DNA of 21,591 nt. It comes from an uncultured Eubacterium sp. GTDB lineage: Bacteria > Bacillota > Clostridia > Lachnospirales > Lachnospiraceae. Below are positions 21,494-21,591 of the stretch, in pieces. The first letter of the stretch is position 1. Each line of letters begins with the position of its first letter. The notes beneath the pieces are model-generated. The model saw nothing but the letters and a program-made list of their open reading frames with translations. It was not told where the DNA came from and ran no database searches. Both the position numbers and the translations under genes were made by a program. Location: NCBI GenBank assembly GCA_910579075.1, contig CAJTSV010000041.1:1-21591 (forward strand), in the 5' to 3' direction.

Positions 21494-21591
21494 TATATAA
21501 ATGCACAGAATTGTTTTTTTATGCATACAATGCAGGGTTGCTTTTTGGTTCCGGGAAGGATAAAATAAAATCAGGATTCAGGCAGCGGCGG

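Overview
The window reads as chromosome from a gut-type anaerobic Firmicute, most likely Lachnospiraceae. The reasons are AGGAGG-type ribosome sites, a putative group B-type [FeFe]-hydrogenase, a desulfoferrodoxin, IS66/IS3-type transposase debris and Rpn-family genes of the kind common in that family. This placement comes from protein character, not from a database search.

Left third (1-6670) is a scrapyard with one working unit in it. It starts with the C-terminal piece of an IS66 transposase that runs off the left edge, followed by a strong hairpin. Next is an IS3/IS150-type element whose orfA is frameshifted and whose orfB is cut off just after the first catalytic Asp. A 36-codon orphan ORF follows. 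The working unit is marR - MATE efflux pump - cytidylate-kinase-like gene (with a one-base frameshift) - a 41-aa ORF coupled by a TGATG overlap. On the minus strand then come a probable IS1182-type transposase remnant, an Rpn-family gene with an in-frame TAA at codon 29, and the C-terminal end of a GH42 beta-galactosidase without its catalytic barrel.

Middle (6700-12750) is a complete ribose utilisation operon in the order rbsR-rbsK-rbsD-rbsA-rbsC-rbsB. It has a textbook promoter (TTGACA, 17 bp, TATACT) and a 12-bp perfect palindrome just downstream of the -10 that suits the LacI-type regulator encoded first. Copies of the same operator sequence lie inside rbsR and rbsD. The rbsD copy sits in an unusual in-frame expansion bracketed by a 16-bp direct repeat and containing 13-bp inverted arms. 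After rbsB lies the C-terminal tail of another Rpn-family gene, bracketed by a 27-bp direct repeat.

Right third (13000-21591) carries a convergent putative group B-type [FeFe]-hydrogenase and a blaI-blaR1 pair. The BlaR1 has a HELTH protease site, but instead of a penicillin-binding sensor it has what looks like two copies of an unfamiliar extracellular domain. Its promoter (TTGACT-17-TAATAT) carries paired GTAGGTA boxes and faces a serine recombinase gene read the other way. Then come an XRE regulator overlapping a small membrane protein gene, a desulfoferrodoxin gene whose stop codon lies inside a 44-bp tandem repeat, a strong terminator, and a convergent methyl-accepting chemotaxis protein with a Cache-like sensor.

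The most interesting items are the rbsD expansion with its internal operator-like palindromes, the BlaR1-like sensor with a duplicated novel ectodomain next to a recombinase, and the Rpn-family debris on both sides of the rbs operon. No tRNA, rRNA or CRISPR array was seen.
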